Of a DNA stretch of 64,000 nt, positions 51,601 through 64,000 are shown one piece after another. Every line of letters begins with the position of its first letter. The stretch's first letter is position 1. The DNA lies in the NCBI GenBank assembly GCA_963734055.1, contig CAVTFQ010000003.1, forward strand, positions 496,001 through 560,000, read 5' to 3'. A program made the translations under genes and the position numbers. The stretch is from CAIWHR01 sp963734055. Lineage in GTDB: Bacteria; Pseudomonadota; Gammaproteobacteria; Burkholderiales; Casimicrobiaceae. The notes beneath the pieces are model-generated. The model saw only the letters and a program-made list of their open reading frames with translations, did no database searches and was not told where the DNA came from.

Positions 51601-52416
51601 ATGTCGATCCGGGTCGCGATCGCCGGCGCGGGCGGGCGCATGGGCCAGGCCCTGACCGAGGCGGTGCTCGCCGATCCGAAGCTCGCGCTGACGGCGGCGC
51701 TCGACGTCCCGAAGAGTCCGCTCGCGGGGCAGGACGCCGGGCTGCGTTTCGGTCGCGCGACCGGCGTCGTCGTCGGTGTCGACCCCGACGCGGCCGCACG
51801 AGCGGCCGACGTGCTGATCGATTTCACGCGGCCGGAGGGCACGATGGCGCACCTGGAGGCGTGCGTGCGCCACGGCACCGGCGCGGTCGTCGGAACGACC
51901 GGACTCGACGACGCGCAGAGGGCGCGCCTCCGGGTATTCGCCGAGCGGATTCCGATCGTCCTCGCGCCGAACATGAGCGTCGGCGTCAACGTGCTCCTGT
52001 CGCTCGTCGAAACCGCGGCCCGGCAGCTCGGCCCCGGATACGACATCGAGATCGTCGAGATGCACCACCGGCACAAGGTCGACGCGCCCTCCGGCACCGC
52101 GATCGCGCTCGGCGAAGCGGCGGCTCGAGGGACGGGACGCGCGCTCGCGGACGCCGCCGTCTACGCGCGGCACGGCCTCACGGGCGAGCGCAAGCCGGGC
52201 ACGATCGGCTTCGCGGCGCTGCGTGGCGGCGACGTCGTCGGCGAGCACACGGTCGTCTTCGCGGGTGCGGGCGAGCGGCTCGAGCTCGTGCACAGGGCCG
52301 CGTCGCGGCAGAACTTTGCGGCCGGCGCGCTCCGTGCCGTGCACTTCGTCGCGGCGCGCAGGACCTCTGCCCGGGCGGGACTCGCCGACATGCGGGACGT
52401 GCTGGGGCTTTCGTAG
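51601..52416 (+). CDS. dapB: 4-hydroxy-tetrahydrodipicolinate reductase
   Basis: A 271-residue NAD(P)H-dependent enzyme of lysine and meso-diaminopimelate synthesis. The Rossmann motif is VAIAGAGGRMGQALTEAV at the start. The substrate/catalytic motif is EMHHRHKVDAPSGTA near residue 160 with the catalytic His and Lys. The ATG at 51601 follows bamE by 2 bp, giving the bamE-dapB operon. A short-chain dehydrogenase gene follows after 4 bp. Confidence 0.97.
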   Translation: MSIRVAIAGAGGRMGQALTEAVLADPKLALTAALDVPKSPLAGQDAGLRFGRATGVVVGVDPDAAARAADVLIDFTRPEGTMAHLEACVRHGTGAVVGTTGLDDAQRARLRVFAERIPIVLAPNMSVGVNVLLSLVETAARQLGPGYDIEIVEMHHRHKVDAPSGTAIALGEAAARGTGRALADAAVYARHGLTGERKPGTIGFAALRGGDVVGEHTVVFAGAGERLELVHRAASRQNFAAGALRAVHFVAARRTSARAGLADMRDVLGLS

Positions 52417-52420
52417 CGCC

Positions 52421-53194
52421 GTGACGCCGACGGCGCATCCGTTCGACCTCGGCGGCGCGCTGGCGGTCGTCACCGGCGGCGGATCCGGGCTCGGCTTCGC
52501 GATCGCGGAGGGATTGGGCCGCGCCGGCGCCCGCGTCGTCGTCAATGGCCGTAACCCGGCCAAGCTCGAGGCGGCGACGGACCGGCTCGCGCGCATGGGC
52601 GTGACCGCCGCCGCGGCACCGTTCGACGTCACGGACCCGCAAGCGGTCGCCGCTGGGATCGCAACGATCGCGCGGGAGCATGGCGCGGTCGACATCCTGG
52701 TCAACAACGCGGCGATGAACCGGCGCCAGCCGCTCGAGCAGTTCTCGTTCGAGCAGTGGCGCGAGCTGCAGGCGGCGAATTTCGACGGGCCGTTCCTCGT
52801 AACCCGCGCCGTCATTCCCGCGATGAAGGAGCGACGGCGCGGCAAGATCGTCAACGTCTGCTCGCTCGCGTCCGATCTCGGGCGACCGAACATCGTGGCG
52901 TATGCGGCGAGCAAGGGCGGTCTCCGGATGCTGACGCGAGCGCTCGCGGTCGAGCTCGCACCATGGAACGTGCAGGTCAACGGCATCGCGCCGGGCTTCT
53001 TCCGGACCGAGATGAACGCGGAGCTGATCGCGAACGCCGAATTCTCGTCCTGGGTCGAGCGGCGCACGCCGGCCGGGCGCTGGGGCGAACCCGCGGAGAT
53101 CGCCGGCGCCGCCGTGTTTCTCGCATCGTCCGCCGCCGCTTACGTCACCGGGCATCTCCTGTACGTGGACGGGGGCTTTTCGGCGGCGTACTAG
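52421..53194 (+). CDS. SDR family oxidoreductase
   Basis: A 257-residue classical short-chain dehydrogenase. The cofactor motif is VVTGGGSGLGFAIAEGL (TGxxxGxG), then NNAA near residue 90. The catalytic residues are the Ser in VCSLASDLG and the Tyr and Lys of YAASKGG. VNGRNPAKLE suggests NADP preference (Arg after strand beta2). It resembles gluconate 5-dehydrogenase-like SDRs, but the substrate is not assigned. The GTG start at 52421 is 4 bp after the dapB stop. Confidence 0.88.
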   Translation: MTPTAHPFDLGGALAVVTGGGSGLGFAIAEGLGRAGARVVVNGRNPAKLEAATDRLARMGVTAAAAPFDVTDPQAVAAGIATIAREHGAVDILVNNAAMNRRQPLEQFSFEQWRELQAANFDGPFLVTRAVIPAMKERRRGKIVNVCSLASDLGRPNIVAYAASKGGLRMLTRALAVELAPWNVQVNGIAPGFFRTEMNAELIANAEFSSWVERRTPAGRWGEPAEIAGAAVFLASSAAAYVTGHLLYVDGGFSAAY

Positions 53195-53231
53195 GCGAAG
53201 CGGGCGAGTGGCGCTCACGCCGCGACGCCGG

Positions 53232-53277
53232 TATAATTAGCGGCCTCAGGCGGGAACGACCTCACGGGCGTTCCCGC
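53232..53277 (+). promoter_or_regulatory. carA promoter element and leader hairpin
   Basis: A perfect TATAAT (53232-53237) is followed by the hairpin GCGGGAACG...CGTTCCCGC (53250-53258 with 53269-53277, 9-bp stem). The stem lies at or just beyond the predicted transcription start, 61 bp before the carA ATG. It has no T-run, so it may be an operator dyad, a 5' stabiliser or a regulatory fold. Confidence 0.5.
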
Positions 53278-53338
53278 TTCGCACGTCCGGAGCCTGCGCG
53301 GCCCCCGCGCGCGACTCCGGCCATCAAGGCGACCCGAC

Positions 53339-54526
53339 ATGCCCGACACGACCGCCGCCTCGTCACGCGCACGGCTGCTGCCGGTCGCGGGCAATGGCTC
53401 GGTGGCGGTCCTCGCGCTCGCCGACGGCACGGTGTTTCGCGGCGCGGCGATCGGCGCTCCCGGCCACTCGGTGGGTGAGGTCGTGTTCAACACCGCGATG
53501 ACGGGCTACGAGGAGATCCTGACCGATCCCTCGTATGCGGGCCAGATCGTGACGCTCACGTATCCGCACATCGGCAACGTCGGCGTGAACGCCGAGGACG
53601 TCGAGTCGCGGCGCGTGTTCGCCGCGGGGCTCGTGATCCGCGACCTGCCACGCACCGTGTCGAGCTTCCGCTCGAGCGGCGACCTCGCCGCGTATCTCGC
53701 GGCCAACGGAGTCGTCGGCATCAGCGACCTCGACACGCGACGCCTCACGCGCATCCTCCGCGAGCGCGGCGCGCAGAACGGCTGCGTGTACGCTGCGCCG
53801 ACGATCGGCGAGGCCGAGGTCGCCGACGCGATCGCGCGCGCGCGCGCTGCGCCGTCGATGGCGGGGCTCGATCTCGCGCGCGTCGTGACCTGCACCGAGC
53901 CTTATGCATGGACCGGCGGCACCTGGGCGCTGGGCGAGGGCTATCGCGCCGCTCCGACGCCACGGTTCCACGTCGTCGCCTACGACTTCGGCGTGAAGCA
54001 CAACATCCTGCGCCTCCTGGCCGAACGGGGCTGCCGGATCACGGTGGTGCCGGCGCAGACGGCCGCCGCCGAAGTGCGCGCGCTCGGGCCCGACGGCGTC
54101 TTCCTGTCGAACGGCCCCGGCGATCCGGAGCCGTGCACGTACGCGATCGAGTCGATCCGCTCGCTCGTCGAAGGCGGCCTGCCCACCTTCGGCATCTGCC
54201 TCGGCCATCAGCTCCTCGGCCTCGCGTCGGGCGGGCGGACGCTCAAGATGAAGTTCGGCCACCACGGGGCGAACCATCCCGTGCTCGACCGCGACACGGG
54301 GCAGGTGCTGATCACGAGCCAGAACCACGGCTTCGCCGTCGATCCGGCATCGCTGCCGCGAGACGTGCGCGTGACGCACGTCTCGCTGTTCGATGGCAGC
54401 CTGCAGGGCATTGCGCGCACGGACCGGCCGGCGTTCGGCTTCCAGGGACACCCCGAGGCGAGCCCGGGGCCGCACGACATCCGCTACCTGTTCGACCGCT
54501 TCATCAAGCTGATGGAAAAGAAATAG
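53339..54526 (+). CDS. carA: Carbamoyl phosphate synthase small subunit
   Basis: A 395-residue glutaminase subunit. The N-terminal CPSase_sm_chain domain starts near residue 20 (LALADGTVFRGAAIG) and includes GYEEILTDPSYAGQIVTLTY. The C-terminal class I amidotransferase carries the nucleophile motif GICLGHQLLGLA and the His/Glu pair in GHPEASPGP. It supplies ammonia to CarB. ATG at 53339; carB begins 2 bp after its stop. Confidence 0.97.
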   Translation: MPDTTAASSRARLLPVAGNGSVAVLALADGTVFRGAAIGAPGHSVGEVVFNTAMTGYEEILTDPSYAGQIVTLTYPHIGNVGVNAEDVESRRVFAAGLVIRDLPRTVSSFRSSGDLAAYLAANGVVGISDLDTRRLTRILRERGAQNGCVYAAPTIGEAEVADAIARARAAPSMAGLDLARVVTCTEPYAWTGGTWALGEGYRAAPTPRFHVVAYDFGVKHNILRLLAERGCRITVVPAQTAAAEVRALGPDGVFLSNGPGDPEPCTYAIESIRSLVEGGLPTFGICLGHQLLGLASGGRTLKMKFGHHGANHPVLDRDTGQVLITSQNHGFAVDPASLPRDVRVTHVSLFDGSLQGIARTDRPAFGFQGHPEASPGPHDIRYLFDRFIKLMEKK

Positions 54527-54528
54527 CC

Positions 54529-57747
<3,219 letters not shown>

Positions 57748-57751
57748 CGCG

Positions 57752-58234
57752 ATGACGAACAAATTCCCCATGACGATCGAGGGCGCGCGGCGGTTGCGCG
57801 ACGAGCTCCAGCGCCTGAAGACGGTCGACCGGCTGGCGGTCAGCCGCGCGCTCGCCGAGGCGCGCTCGCACGGCGACATCTCGGAGAACGCCGACTACGA
57901 CGCCGCGAAGGAGCGACAAGGCCTTATCGAGGCCCGGATCCGCGACATCGAGCACAAGCTCGCCGGCGCCCAGGTGATCGACCCGGCCACGATCGCGGAC
58001 GCCGGCGGGCACGTCGTGTTCGGCGCGACGGTCGAGCTCGAGGACAGCGCGAGCGGTGAACGAGTCACCTACCAGATCGTCGGCGACGACGAAGCCGACC
58101 TGAAGCACGGCAAGATCTCGGTGAGCTCGCCGATCGCGCGCGCGCTCATCGGCAAGTCCGAGGGCGACACCGTCGAGGTGAAGGCGCCGGCCGGCATCCG
58201 CGAGTACGGGGTGCTTGCGGTCCGCTACACCTGA
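57752..58234 (+). CDS. greA: Transcription elongation factor GreA
   Basis: A 160-residue protein (E. coli 158). The N-terminal coiled coil (residues 8-75) has the acidic tip SHGDISENADYDAAKERQ, whose Asp/Glu residues trigger RNA cleavage in stalled polymerase. The C-terminal FKBP-like domain ends ISVSSPIARALIGKSEGDTVEV. ATG at 57752 begins MTNKFPMT. The carAB-greA order is conserved in many proteobacteria. Confidence 0.97.
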   Translation: MTNKFPMTIEGARRLRDELQRLKTVDRLAVSRALAEARSHGDISENADYDAAKERQGLIEARIRDIEHKLAGAQVIDPATIADAGGHVVFGATVELEDSASGERVTYQIVGDDEADLKHGKISVSSPIARALIGKSEGDTVEVKAPAGIREYGVLAVRYT

Positions 58235-58352
58235 GGCCAGGGCCCGACGCGACCCGGCGCGGCAGCCCGGGACTCGGGCGAGCCTCCGCTTCCGCGCCCC
58301 TTGCGCGGGCAACCGGCTGATGCGGCGGGCAAATCAACGTCGGCCCGCGGGC

Positions 58353-58368
58353 TGGCACTGGGCTTGCT
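58353..58368 (+). promoter_or_regulatory. Sigma-54 type -24/-12 promoter of the GGDEF-EAL gene
   Basis: TGGCACTGGGCTTGCT contains the invariant GG and GC separated by exactly 10 bp, in full agreement with the TGGCAC-N5-TTGC[AT] consensus. The predicted start near 58379 lies 27 bp before the ATG at 58406. Sigma-54 promoters need an enhancer-binding protein; none is encoded in this window. Confidence 0.7.
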
Positions 58369-58405
58369 TGATGCATGCTCCGTCGATCTCGTGACGGCTC
58401 CCCGC

Positions 58406-60472
58406 ATGGCCACGATTGCCCCGGCAGCAGCGAATCTTCGCGCCACGACGGTGGACGTGACACATCGTTCGTCGGCCGTCGAAGCCCAGCAGGCGGTGCG
58501 GATGCGCCGATTCGTCATGGCGTCGGCCTCCTACCTGGCGGGCATTCCGCTGCTCCTGCTTGCGTACTCGCTCGGGTTCGTCGCGCTCGCGCCGGCACTC
58601 GCGATCATCGCCGCGGTGGTCGTCGTCAACGCCGGCTTCTACCTGCTGATCCGCGCCGGCGGCAATCTCCGTTTCGCGGATCCGAGCCTCACGTGGCCGC
58701 AGATCATCGCGGCGACGACGATGGTGATGGCCTCCGCGTACGCCCTCGACGCGGAACGCGGGGCGGCGCTGGTCCTCTGCCCCGTGCTCCTCACGTTCGG
58801 GATGTTCCGCTTCACGACGCGGCAGTTCATGGCGGCGGCGGGGATCGTGCTCGCGGGCTACGCGGGCGTCGTGCTGCTGCTGCAGACGTTCAAGCCGCAC
58901 GTCGTGAGCCTGACGTCGGAGGCGTTCCGGATCGCGGTGCTCGCCTGCGTGCTGCCGTGCTTCGCGCTCGCGGGCGGCAAGATCAGCGGGATGCGTGCGC
59001 GCCTGCGCCGGAGCAACGAAGAGCTCGGCACGGCGCTGGCGACGATCCGGCAGCTCGCGACGCACGACACCCTCACGGGTCTTCCGAACCGCGCGCTCTT
59101 CACCGAGAGCCTCAATCGCGCCCTCGCGCGCGCCGAGCGCCACGGCTGGCCCATCGCGCTGTTCTTCATGGATCTCGACCGGTTCAAGAACCTGAACGAC
59201 ACGCTCGGCCACCAGCTCGGCGACGAGGCGCTCAAGGAAGCGGCGCGCCGACTGTCGTCGTGCATCCGCGAGAGCGACGTCTCGGCGCGCCTCGGCGGCG
59301 ACGAGTTCGTCCTGCTGGTCGAGGAATACGAGGGGCCGACCGTGCTGATCGAGATCGCCGAGCGGATCCTCGCGGCGATCTACCAGCCGCTCGCGCTCGG
59401 CGGGCACGAGATCAACCTGTCGGTCTCGATCGGGATCTGCACCTTCCCGGCCGACGCCCGCGACGCGGGCACGCTCCTGTCGAACGCCGACATCGCGCTC
59501 TATCAGGCAAAGGAGCACGGGCGAAACCGCTTCCGCTTCTACTCGCCGCGCCACAACGCGCACACGGTCGAGCGGCTCGCACTCGAGACGGGCCTCCGCT
59601 ACGCGATCGAGCGCGACGAGCTCGTGCTCTTGTTCCAGCCGAAGATCGCGATCGCCACGGGGCGCATCGCGGGCGTCGAGGCGCTCGTCCGCTGGCAGCA
59701 CCCCGAGCTCGGCCTCCTGCGTCCCGACCGCTTCATTCCGCTCGCCGAGGAGACGGGGCTGATCGCGCCGATCGGGCTCTGGGTGCTCCGGACGGCGTGC
59801 GCCAGCGCGCGGGCGTGGCGCGAGGCCGGTATGCCGTTGCCGGTCGCCGTCAACCTGTCCGCGCGCCAGTTCCACGACGGCCGGCTCGTCGCCGACATCG
59901 CCGCGATCCTGGCGGCGGCGGGGCTCGAGCCGGGCGACCTCGAGCTCGAGATCACCGAAAGCACGGTCATGCAGAACCCGGAACAGGCGGTCACGCTGAT
60001 GGACGAGCTCCGCCGCCTCGGCGTCCGGCTGGCCATGGACGACTTCGGGATCGGCTATTCGTCGATCGGGCACCTGAAGCGGTTCCCGATCGACAGCCTG
60101 AAGCTCGACCGGACGTTCGTGCGCGATCTCCCCGACGATCCCAACGACGTCGCGATCACGCGCGCGGTGATCGCGATGGCGCACGCGCTGTCGATTCGCG
60201 TGATCGCCGAAGGCGTCGAGCAGCAGGCTCAGCTCGAGCTCCTGCGCAGCGAGGGCTGCGACGAGTTCCAGGGCTACTTCTGCCAGCCGCCGCTGACCGG
60301 GGAGGAGCTCGTCCGCTTCGTCCGGGCTGGCGGGGGCCTTGCCGCCTCGGGCGGGGGTGATGCGTCCGCGCCGCGCGTGCCGCAGCGCGTCGAAGACCGT
60401 TCACCCGGGAACGTGCGCAAGCTCCGCGGGGGTGACGACACCGTCGTGCCGTTTACGCGCGGCGGTCGCTGA
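58406..60472 (+). CDS. Membrane GGDEF-EAL c-di-GMP enzyme
   Basis: A 688-residue protein. The N-terminal half has five or six transmembrane helices (about residues 35-195), then a short coiled linker (RLRRSNEELGTALATIRQL), a GGDEF domain (LGGDEF near residues 297-301) and an EAL domain (E425-A-L, NLSARQF, ELEITESTVM, DDFGIGYSS, KLDRTFV, VIAEGVE). Both active sites look complete, so it may make or break c-di-GMP, with net activity unknown. The ATG at 58406 fits the sigma-54 promoter. The last 20 bp overlap the yhbY gene on the other strand. Confidence 0.92.
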   Translation: MATIAPAAANLRATTVDVTHRSSAVEAQQAVRMRRFVMASASYLAGIPLLLLAYSLGFVALAPALAIIAAVVVVNAGFYLLIRAGGNLRFADPSLTWPQIIAATTMVMASAYALDAERGAALVLCPVLLTFGMFRFTTRQFMAAAGIVLAGYAGVVLLLQTFKPHVVSLTSEAFRIAVLACVLPCFALAGGKISGMRARLRRSNEELGTALATIRQLATHDTLTGLPNRALFTESLNRALARAERHGWPIALFFMDLDRFKNLNDTLGHQLGDEALKEAARRLSSCIRESDVSARLGGDEFVLLVEEYEGPTVLIEIAERILAAIYQPLALGGHEINLSVSIGICTFPADARDAGTLLSNADIALYQAKEHGRNRFRFYSPRHNAHTVERLALETGLRYAIERDELVLLFQPKIAIATGRIAGVEALVRWQHPELGLLRPDRFIPLAEETGLIAPIGLWVLRTACASARAWREAGMPLPVAVNLSARQFHDGRLVADIAAILAAAGLEPGDLELEITESTVMQNPEQAVTLMDELRRLGVRLAMDDFGIGYSSIGHLKRFPIDSLKLDRTFVRDLPDDPNDVAITRAVIAMAHALSIRVIAEGVEQQAQLELLRSEGCDEFQGYFCQPPLTGEELVRFVRAGGGLAASGGGDASAPRVPQRVEDRSPGNVRKLRGGDDTVVPFTRGGR

Positions 60473-61022
60473 TCGCCTTGCGTCGCCGGCGCGCCCCGGA
60501 CGCGCCCCGGACGCTCGAGGCCGACTTGCCGTGCGGCTTGCCCTCGCGCATCCCCGGAGCCGCCGTCTTGCCGACGGACGCCGCGCTGCGCCGCCGCCTC
60601 GATCCGGCCGGCGTCTCGAATGGCGTCTTGCCGCGCGGGGGCCGCGCGGGCGCGCGCGGGAGAGGCGACCGTGGCCGTCGCGCCTGGGGCGCCTTCTTGG
60701 CCGCCGACTTCTCCTTGCGCACCACGGGCTTGGCCGCGGGCGTGGACTCCTCCGGCGCCGGGCGAAAGACGATCAGCAGCTTGCCGAGATGCTGAACGGA
60801 GGCGGCGCCGAGCTCCGCGCAGATCCGCGCGAGCAGCGCTTCGCGCTCGGCGCGCGAATCGACGAACACGCGGATCTTGATGAGCTCGTGCGCGGCGAGG
60901 TTCACGTCGATCTCGTGCAGCACGCCCGGCGTGAGCCCGTGCTGGCCGATGCTGACGACGGGGTGCAGGTGGTGCGCCTTCGCGCGGAGAGCGCGCCGCG
61001 CCGCCGGTGTTAGAGTCTCCAT
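60453..61022 (-). CDS. yhbY: YhbY-family CRM-domain RNA-binding protein with basic tail
   Basis: A 189-residue protein. Residues 1-90 are the YhbY CRM domain: LTPAARRALRAKAHHLHPVVSIGQHGLTPGVL with the GxxG loop as GQHG, then HELIKIRVFV and LGKLLIVFRP. YhbY binds pre-50S ribosomes. E. coli YhbY stops at 97 residues; here a tail of about 95 residues follows, rich in Arg, Lys, Ala and Pro and probably disordered. It is divergent from rlmE, and yhbY-rlmE-ftsH is a common neighbourhood. Confidence 0.9.
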   Translation of the reverse strand: METLTPAARRALRAKAHHLHPVVSIGQHGLTPGVLHEIDVNLAAHELIKIRVFVDSRAEREALLARICAELGAASVQHLGKLLIVFRPAPEESTPAAKPVVRKEKSAAKKAPQARRPRSPLPRAPARPPRGKTPFETPAGSRRRRSAASVGKTAAPGMREGKPHGKSASSVRGASGARRRRKAISDRRA

Positions 61023-61061
61023 CCCTGCATTCTACCGGCGGCACCGTGCCGTCGCCGTCCC

Positions 61062-61709
61062 GTGGCCAAGCCCGCGACACGCGCGAAGAAGAACAAATTC
61101 GGCAAGGCCTGGTTGGACCAGCACCTGAACGACCCGTGGGTTCGCGAAGCGACGCGCCTCGGCTATCGATCGCGGGCCGCGTTCAAGCTCCTCGAGCTCG
61201 CCGAACGCGACCATCTGTTCCGACCCGGCATGAGCGTCGTCGACCTGGGCGCGGCTCCGGGGAGCTGGACGCAGGTGCTCAGGGAAAAGCTGGGGCGGGG
61301 AGCGCGCATCGTGGCGCTCGACCTGCTCGACCTCGCGCCGCTTCCGGGCGTGAGTCACGTCAAGGCCGACTTCCGCGACGATGCCGGTCTCCTGGCGCTC
61401 GAGCGTGCGCTCGGCGGGCGCAAGGTCGACCTTGTCGTTTCGGACCTCGCCCCCAATCTCTCGGGCATCGAGTCGGCGGACCAGGCGCGGGCGGTCCACC
61501 TGGGCGAGCTGGCGATCGAATTCGCGACGCGATGGCTCGAACCCGGGGGCGATCTCGTGGTCAAGGCCTTTCAGGGAGAGGGATTCCCGGACCTGCAACG
61601 GGAGGTGCAACGGCATTTCGCGAAGGTCTATGTCCGCAAACCGAAGGCTTCGCGCGACCGGAGCCGAGAGGTTTATCTCGTGGCAAAGGGGCTCAAAACC
61701 GCCGCCTGA
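61062..61709 (+). CDS. rlmE: 23S rRNA (uridine-2'-O-)-methyltransferase
   Basis: A 215-residue RrmJ/FtsJ enzyme that methylates U2552 of 23S rRNA. The SAM motif is VVDLGAAPGSWTQVL near residue 58. The catalytic K-D-K-E set is seen as the Lys in SRAAFKLLEL, the Asp in VVSDLAPN, the Lys in LVVKAFQGEGF and the Glu in RSREVYLVA. The start is GTG at 61062 (MAKPATRAKKNKF). A short gap of 39 bp from yhbY must hold divergent promoters. ftsH follows 167 bp downstream. Confidence 0.96.
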   Translation: MAKPATRAKKNKFGKAWLDQHLNDPWVREATRLGYRSRAAFKLLELAERDHLFRPGMSVVDLGAAPGSWTQVLREKLGRGARIVALDLLDLAPLPGVSHVKADFRDDAGLLALERALGGRKVDLVVSDLAPNLSGIESADQARAVHLGELAIEFATRWLEPGGDLVVKAFQGEGFPDLQREVQRHFAKVYVRKPKASRDRSREVYLVAKGLKTAA

Positions 61710-61785
61710 CCGTTTTTTCGCAGCGAATGTCGCCTTTCGGAGACGTTGCGGCAATGTACAGGTGGTCCGGGGCGTCATGAAGGTT

Positions 61786-61791
61786 TAAAAT
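61786..61791 (+). promoter_or_regulatory. -10-like element of ftsH
   Basis: TAAAAT 85 bp before the ftsH TTG start, matching the hexamers before argG and aceB. The leader would be about 80 nt. The T-run at 61712-61717, just after rlmE, lacks a clear hairpin. Confidence 0.35.
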
Positions 61792-61876
61792 CGATATCCC
61801 GGCGCATCCGTCGCCCGAGCCGGGTCGCAACAGGGGGACGGGGCCGCGGCGGCCTGCAGCCGGGAAGGAGCAACGT

Positions 61877-63766
<1,890 letters not shown>

Positions 63767-63767
63767 C

Positions 63768-63850
63768 AAAAGTAGGGTCAGACCCGACTTTCCGCCCATT
63801 GCCGGCCGCATTCGCCGCGACTCTCGAAAGTCGGGTCTGACCCTACTTTT
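63768..63850. repeat. Dispersed palindromic repeat, copy C
   Basis: AAAAGTAGGGTCAGACCC (63768-63785) and the inverse GGGTCTGACCCTACTTTT (63833-63850) form perfect 18-bp inverted ends. The internal flanks GACTTT and AAAGTC also pair, around a 35-bp middle. It lies between ftsH and folP, which point the same way, so it may reduce read-through. It starts 1 bp after the ftsH stop. Confidence 0.9.
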
Positions 63851-63856
63851 CGACCG

Positions 63857-64000
63857 ATGTTGAGGTGCGGCGCTCACACGCTCGATCTCGCCGAGCCGCG
63901 CGTGATGGGCATCCTCAACGTCACGCCCGACTCGTTCTACGACGGCGGGCGGCACGGCGACCTCGGACACGCAATCGCCCATGCGCGGCAGATGGCCGCC
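63857..64000 (+). CDS. folP: Dihydropteroate synthase, N-terminal fragment
   Basis: The first 48 residues, cut by the right edge of the window. They include VMGILNVTPDSFYDGGRHGD, the first DHPS signature with the conserved N-x-T-P-D-S-F. The enzyme joins p-aminobenzoate to hydroxymethyl-dihydropterin pyrophosphate in folate synthesis and is the sulfonamide target. ftsH-folP is a very common gene order. The ATG at 63857 lies 6 bp after repeat copy C, so its ribosome-binding site would overlap the repeat end. Confidence 0.93.
   Translation, partial: MLRCGAHTLDLAEPRVMGILNVTPDSFYDGGRHGDLGHAIAHARQMAA

Overview
The window is a high-GC, almost purely chromosomal stretch with about 67 protein-coding genes. 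It looks betaproteobacterial (Burkholderiales or a close, possibly uncultured, lineage). Supporting signs are a Bug/TctC-type periplasmic binding protein, a betaproteobacterial proteasome homologue (BPH-like), a sigma factor-DUF3619-DUF3106-RDD block next to ilvBHC, and a complete cbb3 oxidase cluster with its own FNR protein. No tRNA, rRNA, CRISPR array, prophage or intact insertion sequence was seen. Start codons are often GTG or TTG, and many neighbours overlap by ATGA or TGATG.

Layout. 1-7.7 kb (minus strand): PaiB fragment, Hsp33, BPH-like peptidase, GluQ, a lytic transglycosylase, ProS, a frameshifted TPR protein and a universal stress protein. 7.8-18.1 kb: cbb3 module ccoI-ccoS-ccoNOQP-ccoG-ccoH plus a small membrane protein, then fnr on the other strand and a TauE/SafE-like membrane protein. 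18.1-25 kb: assorted conserved genes, a methyltransferase, gamma-carbonic anhydrase, pyrophosphatase and the sigma-factor block. 25.3-34.2 kb: ilvBHC, psd, pssA, a leucine-rich leader peptide with leuA, and aceB. 34.3-37.3 kb: a redox/iron cluster of rubrerythrin, an Fe-S CCG-domain protein, an encapsulated-ferritin-like protein and DUF3501. 37.3-46 kb: two acetyltransferases, YajQ, Fpg, a CDGSH protein, argG, a Bug protein, a VOC protein, argF with a tandemly amplified 3' end, and a nitronate monooxygenase-like gene. 46-64 kb: a TPR-GGDEF protein, rpsT, murJ, fur, bamE, dapB, an SDR, carAB, greA, a GGDEF-EAL protein, yhbY, rlmE, ftsH and the start of folP.

How it fits together. The FNR protein has all four cluster cysteines. 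FNR-type boxes of the form TTGAC-N4-[GA]TCAA occur before ccoN, before the nitronate monooxygenase gene and between usp and ccoI. Three of these have a -10-like hexamer exactly 22 bp away, the class II activator spacing, so a local low-oxygen regulon is readable from the sequence. Arginine and pyrimidine supply (argG, argF, carAB) and branched-chain amino acid synthesis (ilvBHC, leuA) are also grouped here.

Most interesting items: an EncFtn-like ferritin that ends where the encapsulin-targeting tail would begin, inside a rubrerythrin/Fe-S/DUF3501 cluster with an AT-rich dyad operator region and two very strong intergenic hairpins; the argF 3' tail repeated three more times in tandem; three copies of a palindromic GGGTCTGACCC repeat that abut or supply stop codons; a sigma-54 promoter before the GGDEF-EAL gene; and the leuA leader peptide.
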